Origin: an uncultured Lachnospiraceae bacterium
GTDB taxonomy: Bacteria > Bacillota > Clostridia > Lachnospirales > Lachnospiraceae
Direction: 5' to 3'
Length of the DNA stretch: 52,337 nt
Assembly (NCBI GenBank): GCA_949840805.1
Contig: CATKXR010000030.1
Span: 1 to 52,337, forward strand
Positions 18,379-26,480 of the stretch are shown here, piece after piece (positions within the stretch are counted from its first letter, which is position 1; every line of letters begins with the position of its first letter). The notes under the pieces are model-generated. The model did no database searches, was not told where the DNA came from, and saw only the letters and a program-made list of their open reading frames with translations. The translations under genes and the position numbers were made by a program.

Positions 18379-19884
18379 ATGAGCGGAAGAAAATCCACTG
18401 AGGTGAATGGTCTTTTGGCAAGGGGGAAGGATGCGCGAAATGCCGGAAATGCCAATTATTTAAAGAATATTTCCACAGCAGAAGAGATTCTGAGAACGAA
18501 TCAAAAGAAAATTTCGGAAATTAACAGCCGGATTGCGGGGCAGAAGCTGGAGATTAGCAAGGTGTGCCTGTCTGAATTTCCCAAGGAGGCGAAGCAGCTC
18601 AAAAACCAGTTTGATTCTCTGTGTAAGTCCAGCAGGCCTGTGAATTATGAAAAGGCTATTGATACATTTCAAAAAAAGCAACAGAAATTGGAACTGGATC
18701 TTCGGAAAGCAGATGAAGAAGCAGAACGGATTCGGGAGCGGATCCGAAATAAAGACTGGTATTGCGATGAAGAATATCAGGATGCGAATAAGCTATTGCA
18801 GACTTATAAGCAAATAGCAATGGAAAAAAACAGTCTTGTTACAGAGATGAACCAAAGGGCTCAGTTGAGCAATAAAGAATTAATTCAATATCAAAATCTG
18901 GAAAAACAAATATCACAGGTGTGTTCTGCCTACAAACAGTTGGAGGAAAGAGCAAACCGGCTTGCTGAGTTGCATAAAAGGGCATCGGAGGCAAGGGATT
19001 ATATTCATAAGGCAATGGGGAACATTGACAGTGATTTGGCGGAGAAATTCCTTGGCAACGAATATAAAGAACTGAGACAAAAATGTGCAGCTTTTGAAAG
19101 CTTATCGGAGGAAGAGATTACAAAAAGAGTAGCGGCAATGAGTGAGCAGATCGGCCTGTTTAAGAATCACCTAGATATTTGCTATGAGAAATTTCTTGAA
19201 AATAAGGAAAAGGCGGAGGAGGCGATCAGGGGGAATCGTCAGCTTTTGAAACCAGAAAATAATTTCTTTTATGACCCGGTGGACTATGCCAAGAATAAAG
19301 AAGGGGCGAGAAAAATTGAATTGTTGGAGTATCTTGCAGATTTCAGTGAAAAGCAGGAAATGATCGGCAGAATCCAGTCGGGTCTGAGGCAGGCAGAGGA
19401 ACATTTGCAGGCAGAACGTTTTGATGAGGCAGAAAAACAGGCGCAGCAGAATCAGGATCTCATTCGACAGGCAGCAGAGTATGCTTCCATGCATCAGGAA
19501 CATCTGATTGAGAATTTTTATGTCGCAAAGGATATCCGTAGTGTCATGAGGCAGATGGGATTTGAGACAGGAGCTTTTAAGATAAATGGAAGTGTAAAAA
19601 ATGGTTGGAAAATTTCGGCAAAGAATCCCGGAGGAGATGTGATAGATTTCACACAGGTATTTATTGACGACAGCGGAGAAGTAAAAATTGATATTGACCA
19701 TCAGACACAGGGAAACTGTCCGTCGAAATGGGAGGATATCTGCAAAGCACTGGATGATAAGGGGATTTATATCGAAAAGGTAGATATGATAAACGGCGGG
19801 AATGTTCTGAACAGAAGAGAGCAAAAGAAAGATTCCGGTTATCAGGAAACAGAAGCATTTCAGACACAGCCGTCACATGGATAA
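18379..19884 (+). CDS. Coiled-coil protein with small C-terminal alpha/beta domain
   Basis: The gene begins directly after the radical SAM stop codon. The 501 residues are dominated by charged helices with heptad character from about 20 to 385 (many K/E/Q, with repeated L and A at core positions). Residues ~395-480 look like a small mixed alpha/beta domain: an RQMGFETGAFKINGSVKNGW segment, then a beta-rich DDSGEVKIDIDH. The N-terminus is not a signal peptide. Family unknown; the probable role is structural within the operon's complex. Confidence 0.82.
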   Translation: MSGRKSTEVNGLLARGKDARNAGNANYLKNISTAEEILRTNQKKISEINSRIAGQKLEISKVCLSEFPKEAKQLKNQFDSLCKSSRPVNYEKAIDTFQKKQQKLELDLRKADEEAERIRERIRNKDWYCDEEYQDANKLLQTYKQIAMEKNSLVTEMNQRAQLSNKELIQYQNLEKQISQVCSAYKQLEERANRLAELHKRASEARDYIHKAMGNIDSDLAEKFLGNEYKELRQKCAAFESLSEEEITKRVAAMSEQIGLFKNHLDICYEKFLENKEKAEEAIRGNRQLLKPENNFFYDPVDYAKNKEGARKIELLEYLADFSEKQEMIGRIQSGLRQAEEHLQAERFDEAEKQAQQNQDLIRQAAEYASMHQEHLIENFYVAKDIRSVMRQMGFETGAFKINGSVKNGWKISAKNPGGDVIDFTQVFIDDSGEVKIDIDHQTQGNCPSKWEDICKALDDKGIYIEKVDMINGGNVLNRREQKKDSGYQETEAFQTQPSHG

Positions 19885-19931
19885 GAGATCAAACGGCGAA
19901 TAAAAATTGCGATAAGGCGGTTAAAAAGACA

Positions 19932-20672
19932 ATGAGAGAACCTAATTTAAAAGAATTGATAGAAAGTCTGGCAGAGGAAGAATTTTTGGAGGGGATATTT
20001 CAGAGAAATCGAGATCCATATGAGGAAGTTTCCCAGCTGATGTATTTTTTGCGGAAGGAACAGGTGGCGACCTTATACAATGAATTTTCGGAGTTGGATG
20101 AAACCAAGAGACAGAAAGTTTTTTCGTCTTTGGTAAAACTGTATCCATTGTCTCGGGATATTGTAAAGCATTTGATTATTAAGCGTGAAAAGGCTCCTGT
20201 GGATTTTCTTCACATTTATGATTGGAACAAGGAGGTACTTTCTTCTTTTAAGGAGACGGTTAGAGAAATAAAGGAAAGCAGTTATTCCAATAGTAGTGAG
20301 TATAATAGCTATCAGAGAGAATTAGAACGATTGACAGCAGAAATATCTCAACAGGAAAGTACCTTACAGGAATTATATGCATCAAGAGGAGAGTTGACGG
20401 AAAAGAGAGAAAGAAAAGAACAGCTGAGAAAAGAACTAGAGCAAATGGAATATGAATGTAAGCATGATTTGGAAGCTGATATAGAAGATCTGGAACGGGA
20501 AGTTGAAAGCTTAAAAAGCAAACAGAGAAAGCTTGTGGAGACAAAAAATCATCTGAAAGTGGAATTGGAAGAAATTGCAAAGGCATTAGATAAAAATGAA
20601 TCTGATTCTGCATATCAGAATGCACTGTCAGCAATGGCAAATTGTATCAAAGCGATTCCGGGAGAGAGGTAA
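19932..20672 (+). CDS. Small helical protein with C-terminal coiled coil
   Basis: The frame encodes 246 residues. The first ~110 are compact and helical, and ~125-230 is a strongly heptad-like coiled coil rich in E, R, K and L. AAGGCGG lies upstream of the ATG at 19932. There are no catalytic motifs. It ends seven bases before the start of the AAA+ gene and may be an adaptor that links the ATPase to the larger coiled-coil proteins (inference from position and size). Confidence 0.78.
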   Translation: MREPNLKELIESLAEEEFLEGIFQRNRDPYEEVSQLMYFLRKEQVATLYNEFSELDETKRQKVFSSLVKLYPLSRDIVKHLIIKREKAPVDFLHIYDWNKEVLSSFKETVREIKESSYSNSSEYNSYQRELERLTAEISQQESTLQELYASRGELTEKRERKEQLRKELEQMEYECKHDLEADIEDLEREVESLKSKQRKLVETKNHLKVELEEIAKALDKNESDSAYQNALSAMANCIKAIPGER

Positions 20673-20679
20673 ACAGGAT

Positions 20680-23277
20680 ATGTATAAGCACAGAATAAAG
20701 GTTCCTCTGTCAAAAGGATTGGATCAGGGAAAACGGACATTCTTTTTATATGGTGCCGGGATCAATGACTGTTTTTTAGAGGGAATCTATGAGGGAGTAT
20801 ATTCGTTTGAGGAAACGCTCAGGTCATTTTTTGCGCAGAAAAAAGAGTGTGATTGTGAATACTTTATCACGGCAAATGTGGATGGTGTAAAGGTTTTTCA
20901 AATCAGTGGCGAGAATCCAATAGAAGTGACGACAGAGTATCTGGAACCAAAAGAAGTAGAGGATGATATGGGGGGCGATGATGAAATGGATGATGTTCCG
21001 AATCGCTCCGGCAGGTCATCACAGGCGGAAAATCTGCGGACAGATATGCAGTCGAGCGGAACTAATATAGTAAATCACATCAATATAGTAAAAAACAGAG
21101 CGAAGGAAATATCAGATACCAGAAAAAAAGTGGTTATGTTTTTTGACGGATTTGAATGGTTGGCAAAATTATACTCCTCTAACAATAATGATTCTTTAGA
21201 GTACATTAAAATATTAAAAGATTTTATCAAGATTGAAAATGCCTATGTGGTTGTGTCTCTGGAAGATATGGATCTTTTAAAAAAATATAGTTTTGAGTCA
21301 AAGGGAAGCAATGTGATATTTATAGGAAATCCATCGGCGGAAGAAGTAAAGCTGGCATTTCTGAGGAAGTTTTTCAGATGCACGGAGTTTTATGACCCAA
21401 TACAGGAAAATTTGCTGGATGAACTGAATGATATTGCTCATGCGGTTGCCTCTGGTAAGAAAAATCTTCAGGAAGCCATCCAAATATTTGATACGATTGT
21501 GATGGATAAAAGAAGTGCTCATATTGACAAAACAGATTTTGAAATTGCCGTTGAGAAAATAACGGCAGAAAAGGTTTTGCTGGATGATGTTATCATTGAA
21601 GAAGATACAAAAAGAAAAATTTTAAATGCTGTTGATGCATTTATGGAGCATGATGATACAAGAGAATATAGAAAAGGGATTATTCTCACCGGTCCTCCCG
21701 GCACAGGAAAGACGCAGATTGTAAAGGCTATCGCAAATGAAAGAAACTGTTTCTTTATGGCCCCCACTTTGTCAGACTTAAAGGGAGAATATGTGGGACA
21801 GTCAAGTGGAAAGGTAAAAAGAATTTTTGATGAAGCCAGGGCGAATGCGCCAACGGTTATGTTTATTGATGAAGCGGATACCGTATTTCCTGGAAGAGAT
21901 ATAGGAATGGCGGGAAGTGACAGCTATAATCTTGATATGGTCAATCAGTTTTTGCAGGAAGTGGATGGCATGACTTCCGGAAAGGAAAAAATATTCGTCA
22001 TTGCTGCTACTAACAGGCCCAATATTATTGACGCTGCCGTTCAGAGCAGACTGTCGGAGAGAATCCTGATTGATTTACCGAGTGCCGAGAATCGAATTAA
22101 GATTTTCGACAGTAAGCTGAAAAAATATAATTTTACTTTAAGCAACAAATTTTATCGCAGTGAGATTGAAACCAAGACTATCAATATGTCGGGGCGTGAC
22201 ATTGATAATTTTGTAAAGAAGCTCAAGGAAAATATTAAAGATACAGAATTTGGAAGTATTCAAAATCTCGGTGATGATGAAAAAAGCCGGAGGCAATTTT
22301 TACGAGTTCTGGAAGATAACGAAATAAAGCTTATTGAGGATCTGCAGAGAAGTGTTTCTGTAGAGGTGAAGGAACCTGGCGAGATTAATAAAACTTATGC
22401 AGATATTATAGGATACCATAAGATCAAGGAAAAAATTTCCAGACAGGCTGCTTTTATCAAAAGCAATGAGGACAAAAAACTTCAGGCCAGAAACTATGGC
22501 GTGTCTGTGAGCAGAGGCGTATTGCTGTATGGACCTCCGGGAAATGCTAAGACAATATTGGCAGAAGCAACGGCAAAGGAGAATAACTTTTATTTTATTA
22601 AAGTTTTAAGTAAAGATTTTACCGCTAATTCCATAGCCAGTCAGCTGGATAATCTTCAGATGATTTTTGATCAGGCACTCAGACTGTCGAAAACCTGTAG
22701 TAAATATGATGGAGTTCTTTTGTTTTTTGACGAATTTGATTCTTTGGCCGGAATACAAAACCTAAATCAAGTGGTGCGGGGTACTTTATTAGATTATCTG
22801 GCATTAGGAGAAGAAAAAGGAGAAGACAAGGACTCACGAACAGGTATCCGTTCGCCTCAAAGCAAGGTACTTTTGATGGCAGCGACCAACTGGTATCAAT
22901 ATCTGGATGAAGCAGTGATACGAAAGGGAAGAATTGATGAACATATGCTTTTGGATAATCCAGAAGAAGCAGAGGGAAAAAGGATGCTTGCCCAGATCAT
23001 TGAAAAGGACGATCGGATGAGATTGGTGGAGAAAGACCTTGTTGATAATATTTATGATAATCTAAGAGATAGGTGCCAAAGAAATCGATCAAAATCTGTG
23101 GAAGAAAAGGAAAAGTCAAATGAGCAGAAGCAGATACGTCCGTCAGGGGCAGATATTGTGAGTATCTACAATCAATTAAAGGAAGATGCATATTTCCGAC
23201 AAAGGGATCGTGTGGATGGAGAGGAAAAGCTGGAGATTGACAGAGCTTTAGTTGAAGAATACTTTAAAATGAACTGA
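20680..23277 (+). CDS. CDC48/p97-like protein with two AAA+ ATPase domains
   Basis: The ATG at 20680 is preferred because GGGAGAGAGG precedes it; the frame is open further upstream but inside the previous gene. In 865 residues, an N-terminal region of ~300 has its own fold. D1 has Walker A GPPGTGKTQ (~338), Walker B VMFIDEADTVF (~393), sensor AATNRPN and an arginine-finger region. D2 has GPPGNAKTI (~618), LLFFDEFDS (~680), sensor AATNW and RKGRID. The second P-loop has alanine where GPPGTGKT has glycine, so D2 may bind or hydrolyse ATP differently. Double AAA+ unfoldases form hexamers that extract or disassemble complexes, and this one could supply the ClpV-like function missing from the contractile locus (hypothesis). 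Confidence 0.92.
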   Translation: MYKHRIKVPLSKGLDQGKRTFFLYGAGINDCFLEGIYEGVYSFEETLRSFFAQKKECDCEYFITANVDGVKVFQISGENPIEVTTEYLEPKEVEDDMGGDDEMDDVPNRSGRSSQAENLRTDMQSSGTNIVNHINIVKNRAKEISDTRKKVVMFFDGFEWLAKLYSSNNNDSLEYIKILKDFIKIENAYVVVSLEDMDLLKKYSFESKGSNVIFIGNPSAEEVKLAFLRKFFRCTEFYDPIQENLLDELNDIAHAVASGKKNLQEAIQIFDTIVMDKRSAHIDKTDFEIAVEKITAEKVLLDDVIIEEDTKRKILNAVDAFMEHDDTREYRKGIILTGPPGTGKTQIVKAIANERNCFFMAPTLSDLKGEYVGQSSGKVKRIFDEARANAPTVMFIDEADTVFPGRDIGMAGSDSYNLDMVNQFLQEVDGMTSGKEKIFVIAATNRPNIIDAAVQSRLSERILIDLPSAENRIKIFDSKLKKYNFTLSNKFYRSEIETKTINMSGRDIDNFVKKLKENIKDTEFGSIQNLGDDEKSRRQFLRVLEDNEIKLIEDLQRSVSVEVKEPGEINKTYADIIGYHKIKEKISRQAAFIKSNEDKKLQARNYGVSVSRGVLLYGPPGNAKTILAEATAKENNFYFIKVLSKDFTANSIASQLDNLQMIFDQALRLSKTCSKYDGVLLFFDEFDSLAGIQNLNQVVRGTLLDYLALGEEKGEDKDSRTGIRSPQSKVLLMAATNWYQYLDEAVIRKGRIDEHMLLDNPEEAEGKRMLAQIIEKDDRMRLVEKDLVDNIYDNLRDRCQRNRSKSVEEKEKSNEQKQIRPSGADIVSIYNQLKEDAYFRQRDRVDGEEKLEIDRALVEEYFKMN

Positions 23278-23293
23278 ATATAACTAAAAATTT

Positions 23294-23325
23294 AGCAGCA
23301 GTATTTTTAAATGGATACTGCTGTT
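23294..23325 (+). promoter_or_regulatory. Stem-loop just ahead of the YARHG gene's ribosome site
   Basis: CAGCAGTAT (23296-23304) pairs with ATACTGCTG (23315-23323), extendable by two pairs. The stem ends a few bases before the AAGGAG. No U-run follows on the plus strand, so it is more likely a translation-level or mRNA-processing element than a terminator. Confidence 0.5.
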
Positions 23326-23333
23326 AAAAAGGA

Positions 23334-25400
23334 GTGGGAAAAATTTACAGACAACTTGTTTTTGAGATTGATAAATTACGGGAGATAGTTAAAGAAAATG
23401 GGCTTAAGGAAAGCTGCTTCAATGAATTGAGTGCCATAAAAAATGCAATTCCTGCCAAAGAGATAAACAAAGGAAAAATATTACGCCTTTGGAAAAAAAT
23501 ATTTTCATCAGATAAGATGATACAGCCTGACAATTTAGGTTTATTCTTTGAGCTTGGACAGCGTTATATGAAAGTGCAGCAGTCTGTCTGCGAAGATCTA
23601 AACATGCGGTTATTGGCTTTAGAAAGCAATGATATAACAGAAAATGAAGAGATGGTTTCCCTCTTAAATAGCCTGGAGGATAAGATTTATTATCCGGAAA
23701 AATATATTGATTTTAATGATATTATGTCATTATTGGATTTGTCAGATGACAAAAAATTACTAAAACAATATGTGGATGTATTGGGAAATATCCTGGCAAA
23801 TGATGATAAGAGTAAACGTTCAGAAAGAACTATCTATGAGCAGCTGTTCTATCAAGGTGATGGAATTTTTGATCATATTGAGCGGGAAATTGATAATCAA
23901 CAGGCGTATTATAAGGAAAGATTTGATTCTCTGGCAGAAATCGAGAATAAATACAAAGAACTGTTGATTGAGAAATACGATGATTTTATCGGTCAGGTTG
24001 TATCAAAGGAGATTATAGAATTTTTTAATACCACAGTAATCGAACAATGGAATCAGATGTGGGGACAGAAGGCCGGATATCATGAGTTGGTGAAGCAAAA
24101 GGATATGTATACGCCATCAAGGGGTGATATTGAGGGGAAAATGAACATTCAAACGCTTCCGGTATTTCCTGTGAATAATTCTGAATGGATGGAGTATTCA
24201 GAAGAATATATTGCCTGTATAGAAAACAATCTCAAAAAAGCATGGGCGGATTATACAAGGGATTATGTTAAAGCGTGTGCGGCTGTGTGTTTGAATCAGG
24301 AGAAGGAAGCAATAATCCAAAAAAAGAAGGAGCTTCTGGCAACAGGAGAGAGATTAAAGCAGAAAATAGCTTCATGGAGAGAACTGCTGATTACGATTTC
24401 CAGTGAACAAGATACTTGGTCAAAGGAGTTGGAAAAGCTATATGTAAAGATAACCAATTCAGCATCAAAGACTTCTGATTCGATGAAGAAAGGCAAGGCT
24501 GGGAGAGTAATCAAAAAATCTGTAATTCCAGTAATTTTGGTGGTGATAGTAATGGGAATTGCTTATAATATCAAAAGAAGCAGCGATTTTATTACGGAAA
24601 ATACAGAAGATCAAAAAAGAATTAAAGATAGGGAAACTGGTATGTCAGAGACATTAGCAAAAGCATTGCCAGAGAGTACGTCAGAGACACTTTCAGATAC
24701 ATCATCAGGGGTACTGCTGGAGATACTATCAGATCCCCAATCGGAAACACCAACCGAAGGATTATCAAGTGAAACAACAGAAAACCTGGAAAAACCAAAG
24801 GATAAAAAAGAAACAAAATTTAACGATATGAAAAAGGAGGAAAATTATTTATATATTTTACCTGAAGTTAGTTCCAGATATTTGTCTGAAAAAGATTTGG
24901 ACGGATTAGATCAAGAAATCTTACGATTGGCAAGAAACGAAGTTTTTGCCCGTCATGGAAGGCTGTTTCAGTCGGAAGATTTAAAGGAATATTTCAGCAA
25001 ACAGTCCTGGTATCATGGGTATCTGTTAGAAGATGAATTTGATGATTCTGTTTTAAATTCGTATGAAAAATACAATCTGGATTTAATAAAAACTATTGAG
25101 AGCAGAATGGTTGAAATGAGAAATGATAAAGAAAAACAGATGTATATCTTGCCAGATAGCAGTTCCAAATATCTATCAAAAGAAGATCTGAAAGGACTAG
25201 ATAAAAGTATGCTACGATTAGCACGAAATGAAATATTTGCCCGTCATGGAAGATTATTCCAATCGAAAGACTTGAGCCGATATTTCAGTAATCAATCCTG
25301 GTATCATGGATATATATCAGCAGATCAATTTAGTAATTCTGTTTTAAATGAATATGAAAATTATAATTTGGAATTGATCAAGAGCCTTGAAAATCAGTAG
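23334..25400 (+). CDS. Single-pass membrane protein with two C-terminal YARHG domains
   Basis: The GTG at 23334 is the only conventional start nearby, but the AAGGAG directly abuts it; an ATT at 23343 would be better spaced, so the exact start is uncertain. In 688 residues, ~1-390 are helical and presumably cytoplasmic. A lysine-flanked hydrophobic stretch at ~396-412 (IPVILVVIVMGIAY) is the only membrane segment. A Ser/Thr/Glu-rich linker follows, then two near-identical domains with the motif LRLARNE-x-FARHGRLF (centres ~538 and ~634). The YARHG domain is known from surface proteins of Gram-positive and other bacteria. This topology would connect the operon's cytoplasmic machine to the cell surface. 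Confidence 0.85.
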   Translation: MGKIYRQLVFEIDKLREIVKENGLKESCFNELSAIKNAIPAKEINKGKILRLWKKIFSSDKMIQPDNLGLFFELGQRYMKVQQSVCEDLNMRLLALESNDITENEEMVSLLNSLEDKIYYPEKYIDFNDIMSLLDLSDDKKLLKQYVDVLGNILANDDKSKRSERTIYEQLFYQGDGIFDHIEREIDNQQAYYKERFDSLAEIENKYKELLIEKYDDFIGQVVSKEIIEFFNTTVIEQWNQMWGQKAGYHELVKQKDMYTPSRGDIEGKMNIQTLPVFPVNNSEWMEYSEEYIACIENNLKKAWADYTRDYVKACAAVCLNQEKEAIIQKKKELLATGERLKQKIASWRELLITISSEQDTWSKELEKLYVKITNSASKTSDSMKKGKAGRVIKKSVIPVILVVIVMGIAYNIKRSSDFITENTEDQKRIKDRETGMSETLAKALPESTSETLSDTSSGVLLEILSDPQSETPTEGLSSETTENLEKPKDKKETKFNDMKKEENYLYILPEVSSRYLSEKDLDGLDQEILRLARNEVFARHGRLFQSEDLKEYFSKQSWYHGYLLEDEFDDSVLNSYEKYNLDLIKTIESRMVEMRNDKEKQMYILPDSSSKYLSKEDLKGLDKSMLRLARNEIFARHGRLFQSKDLSRYFSNQSWYHGYISADQFSNSVLNEYENYNLELIKSLENQ

Positions 25401-25547
25401 GAGGAAAATGAGTCAAAGTATGAGAAATTTGACATTGACTGGTATACAGAATATCAGAAAGTTAAACTTGAGGCTGAAAAAATGTATAAAACCGTGTTTA
25501 TCCCAAAAGTGGCCAAGACATTCCAGAAAATGAGCAGCAGACAATAG
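25401..25547 (+). pseudogene. In-frame coding-like remnant after the YARHG stop codon
   Basis: The reading frame of the preceding gene continues past its TAG for 48 further codons with protein-like content (EENESKYEKFDIDWYTEYQK and onward) before a second TAG at 25545-25547. There is no own start codon with a ribosome site. The continuation could be an old C-terminus lost through a nonsense change or the tail of a deleted gene. From 25548 to 25696 I see nothing else. Confidence 0.35.
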
Positions 25548-25696
25548 GAGGGGGGGTAATCTATAGGCAAAACTCTCAAGAAAATGGATTATAATATGTG
25601 CCTGCTGCTTTGCATTTTTGTTAAAAACGACAACATCCGCCCGCTTTTTCATCAAAATGTCATAAAAATATCAATCCTTCCGTCAAAAAAATATAT

Positions 25697-25724
25697 TTGA
25701 CATTTCGAAGAAAAGGGCTATAAT
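25697..25724 (+). promoter_or_regulatory. Promoter of the glnK-amtB operon
   Basis: Perfect consensus TTGACA (25697-25702), a 16-base spacer and perfect TATAAT (25719-25724). A transcript would start near 25731, about 215 bases before the glnK ATG. A promoter this strong fits control by the terminator that follows rather than by an activator. Confidence 0.8.
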
Positions 25725-25734
25725 GAAGCGTATT

Positions 25735-25781
25735 AAAGAACGAGGGCGTTTTCAGGAGGAAAATGTTCCCGTTCTTTTTTT
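25735..25781 (+). terminator. Leader terminator (attenuator) immediately after the glnK promoter
   Basis: AAAGAAC (25735-25741) pairs with GTTCTTT (25771-25777). Inside it GGG pairs with CCC across small bulges, and CGTTTTC pairs with GAAAATG around a five-base loop. The stem runs into TTTTTTT. It lies right at the transcript start, so most transcripts would stop unless an anti-termination mechanism acts. Confidence 0.75.
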
Positions 25782-25944
25782 GCTTCATAAGGCTTATGTC
25801 CCTGCCATCATCATGTATCATGATCGGGCAGAGGGAATATGTGTCCGAGCCGTCCGGGCCGCTTACACGGCAGGCCATGTGAGCCAGGATAAGAGCATTA
25901 TGCAGGCATCGTCAGATTATCCAGGAAAAGGAGGATGTGTCACT
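25782..25944 (+). promoter_or_regulatory. Structured 5' leader of glnK
   Basis: After the leader terminator the untranslated region contains another clear hairpin. ATCATG (25810-25815) pairs with CATGAT (25819-25824), extended by CTGCC (25802-25806) with GGCAG (25827-25831). More GC-rich complementary segments lie at 25846-25880. Together with the terminator this resembles a regulated leader. I recognise no named riboswitch class; an ANTAR-type or other anti-termination system is only a suggestion. Confidence 0.4.
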
Positions 25945-26283
25945 ATGAAGAAGCTGGAGATCATCATAAAGCCGGAAAAGCTGGAGGATTTAAAGGGGAT
26001 TCTGGAAGACTGCAAAGCCAACGGCATTATGATCAGCAACATTATGGGCTATGGGAATCAGAAAGGGTATAAGCAGATGTACCGGGGAACCGAGTACACA
26101 GTCAATCTGCTGCCTAAGGTGAAGGTGGAGACCGTGGTGTGTGAGGAGATATGTGAGAAGATCGTAGAGCGGGTGATAGAGGAGATCAATACGGGAAATT
26201 ACGGGGATGGAAAGATCTTTATCTACGACGTTCAGGACGCAGTCCGGATCCGCACGGGAGAGCGGGGAGAGGGCGCCTTGTAA
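25945..26283 (+). CDS. glnK: P-II nitrogen regulatory protein
   Basis: The start at 25945 (AAAGGAGGA about ten bases ahead) gives 112 residues, the normal P-II length; the frame stays open upstream but is non-coding leader. It starts MKKLEIIIKPEKLEDLK, as in the family. The T-loop region is complete (RGTEYTVN then LPKVKVETVV) with the tyrosine that is modified in proteobacterial homologues, and IFIYDVQDAVRIRTGERG closes the ATP/2-oxoglutarate site. P-II trimers sense ADP/ATP and 2-oxoglutarate and plug ammonium channels. Pairing with amtB downstream identifies it as the GlnK type. Confidence 0.95.
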   Translation: MKKLEIIIKPEKLEDLKGILEDCKANGIMISNIMGYGNQKGYKQMYRGTEYTVNLLPKVKVETVVCEEICEKIVERVIEEINTGNYGDGKIFIYDVQDAVRIRTGERGEGAL

Positions 26284-26383
26284 AAATATTTTCCATGGTT
26301 CCCATAAGGGCATCCATGGTGACAGAACAGTAACAAAAGGAAGATCACACATCCGGAAAATAACAAAAAATCCTGGTTATCGA

Positions 26384-26420
26384 GGGAGATAGCTGCCAGC
26401 CTGGCGGTTATCTCCCTTTT
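26384..26420 (+). terminator. Terminator-like hairpin between glnK and amtB
   Basis: GGGAGATA (26384-26391) pairs exactly with TATCTCCC (26409-26416). An inner GCCA/TGGC stem lengthens it and TTTT follows. It may lower amtB expression relative to glnK or act as a second attenuator. Confidence 0.6.
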
Positions 26421-26480
26421 GGATTTGAAAGATTTTTCCGGAAATGACGGGCAGTAATCAAAATCGAGGAGGATATGGTT

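Noticed and set aside
25550..25690. Extra promoter (ATTATAAT near 25600) before the glnK promoter
   Set aside because: There is no acceptable -35 box at the right distance and a perfect promoter lies downstream.
25723..25944. Upstream extension of the glnK reading frame (74 extra codons)
   Set aside because: It would start inside the -10 box and run through the leader terminator; the 112-residue form is the normal P-II length with its own ribosome site.
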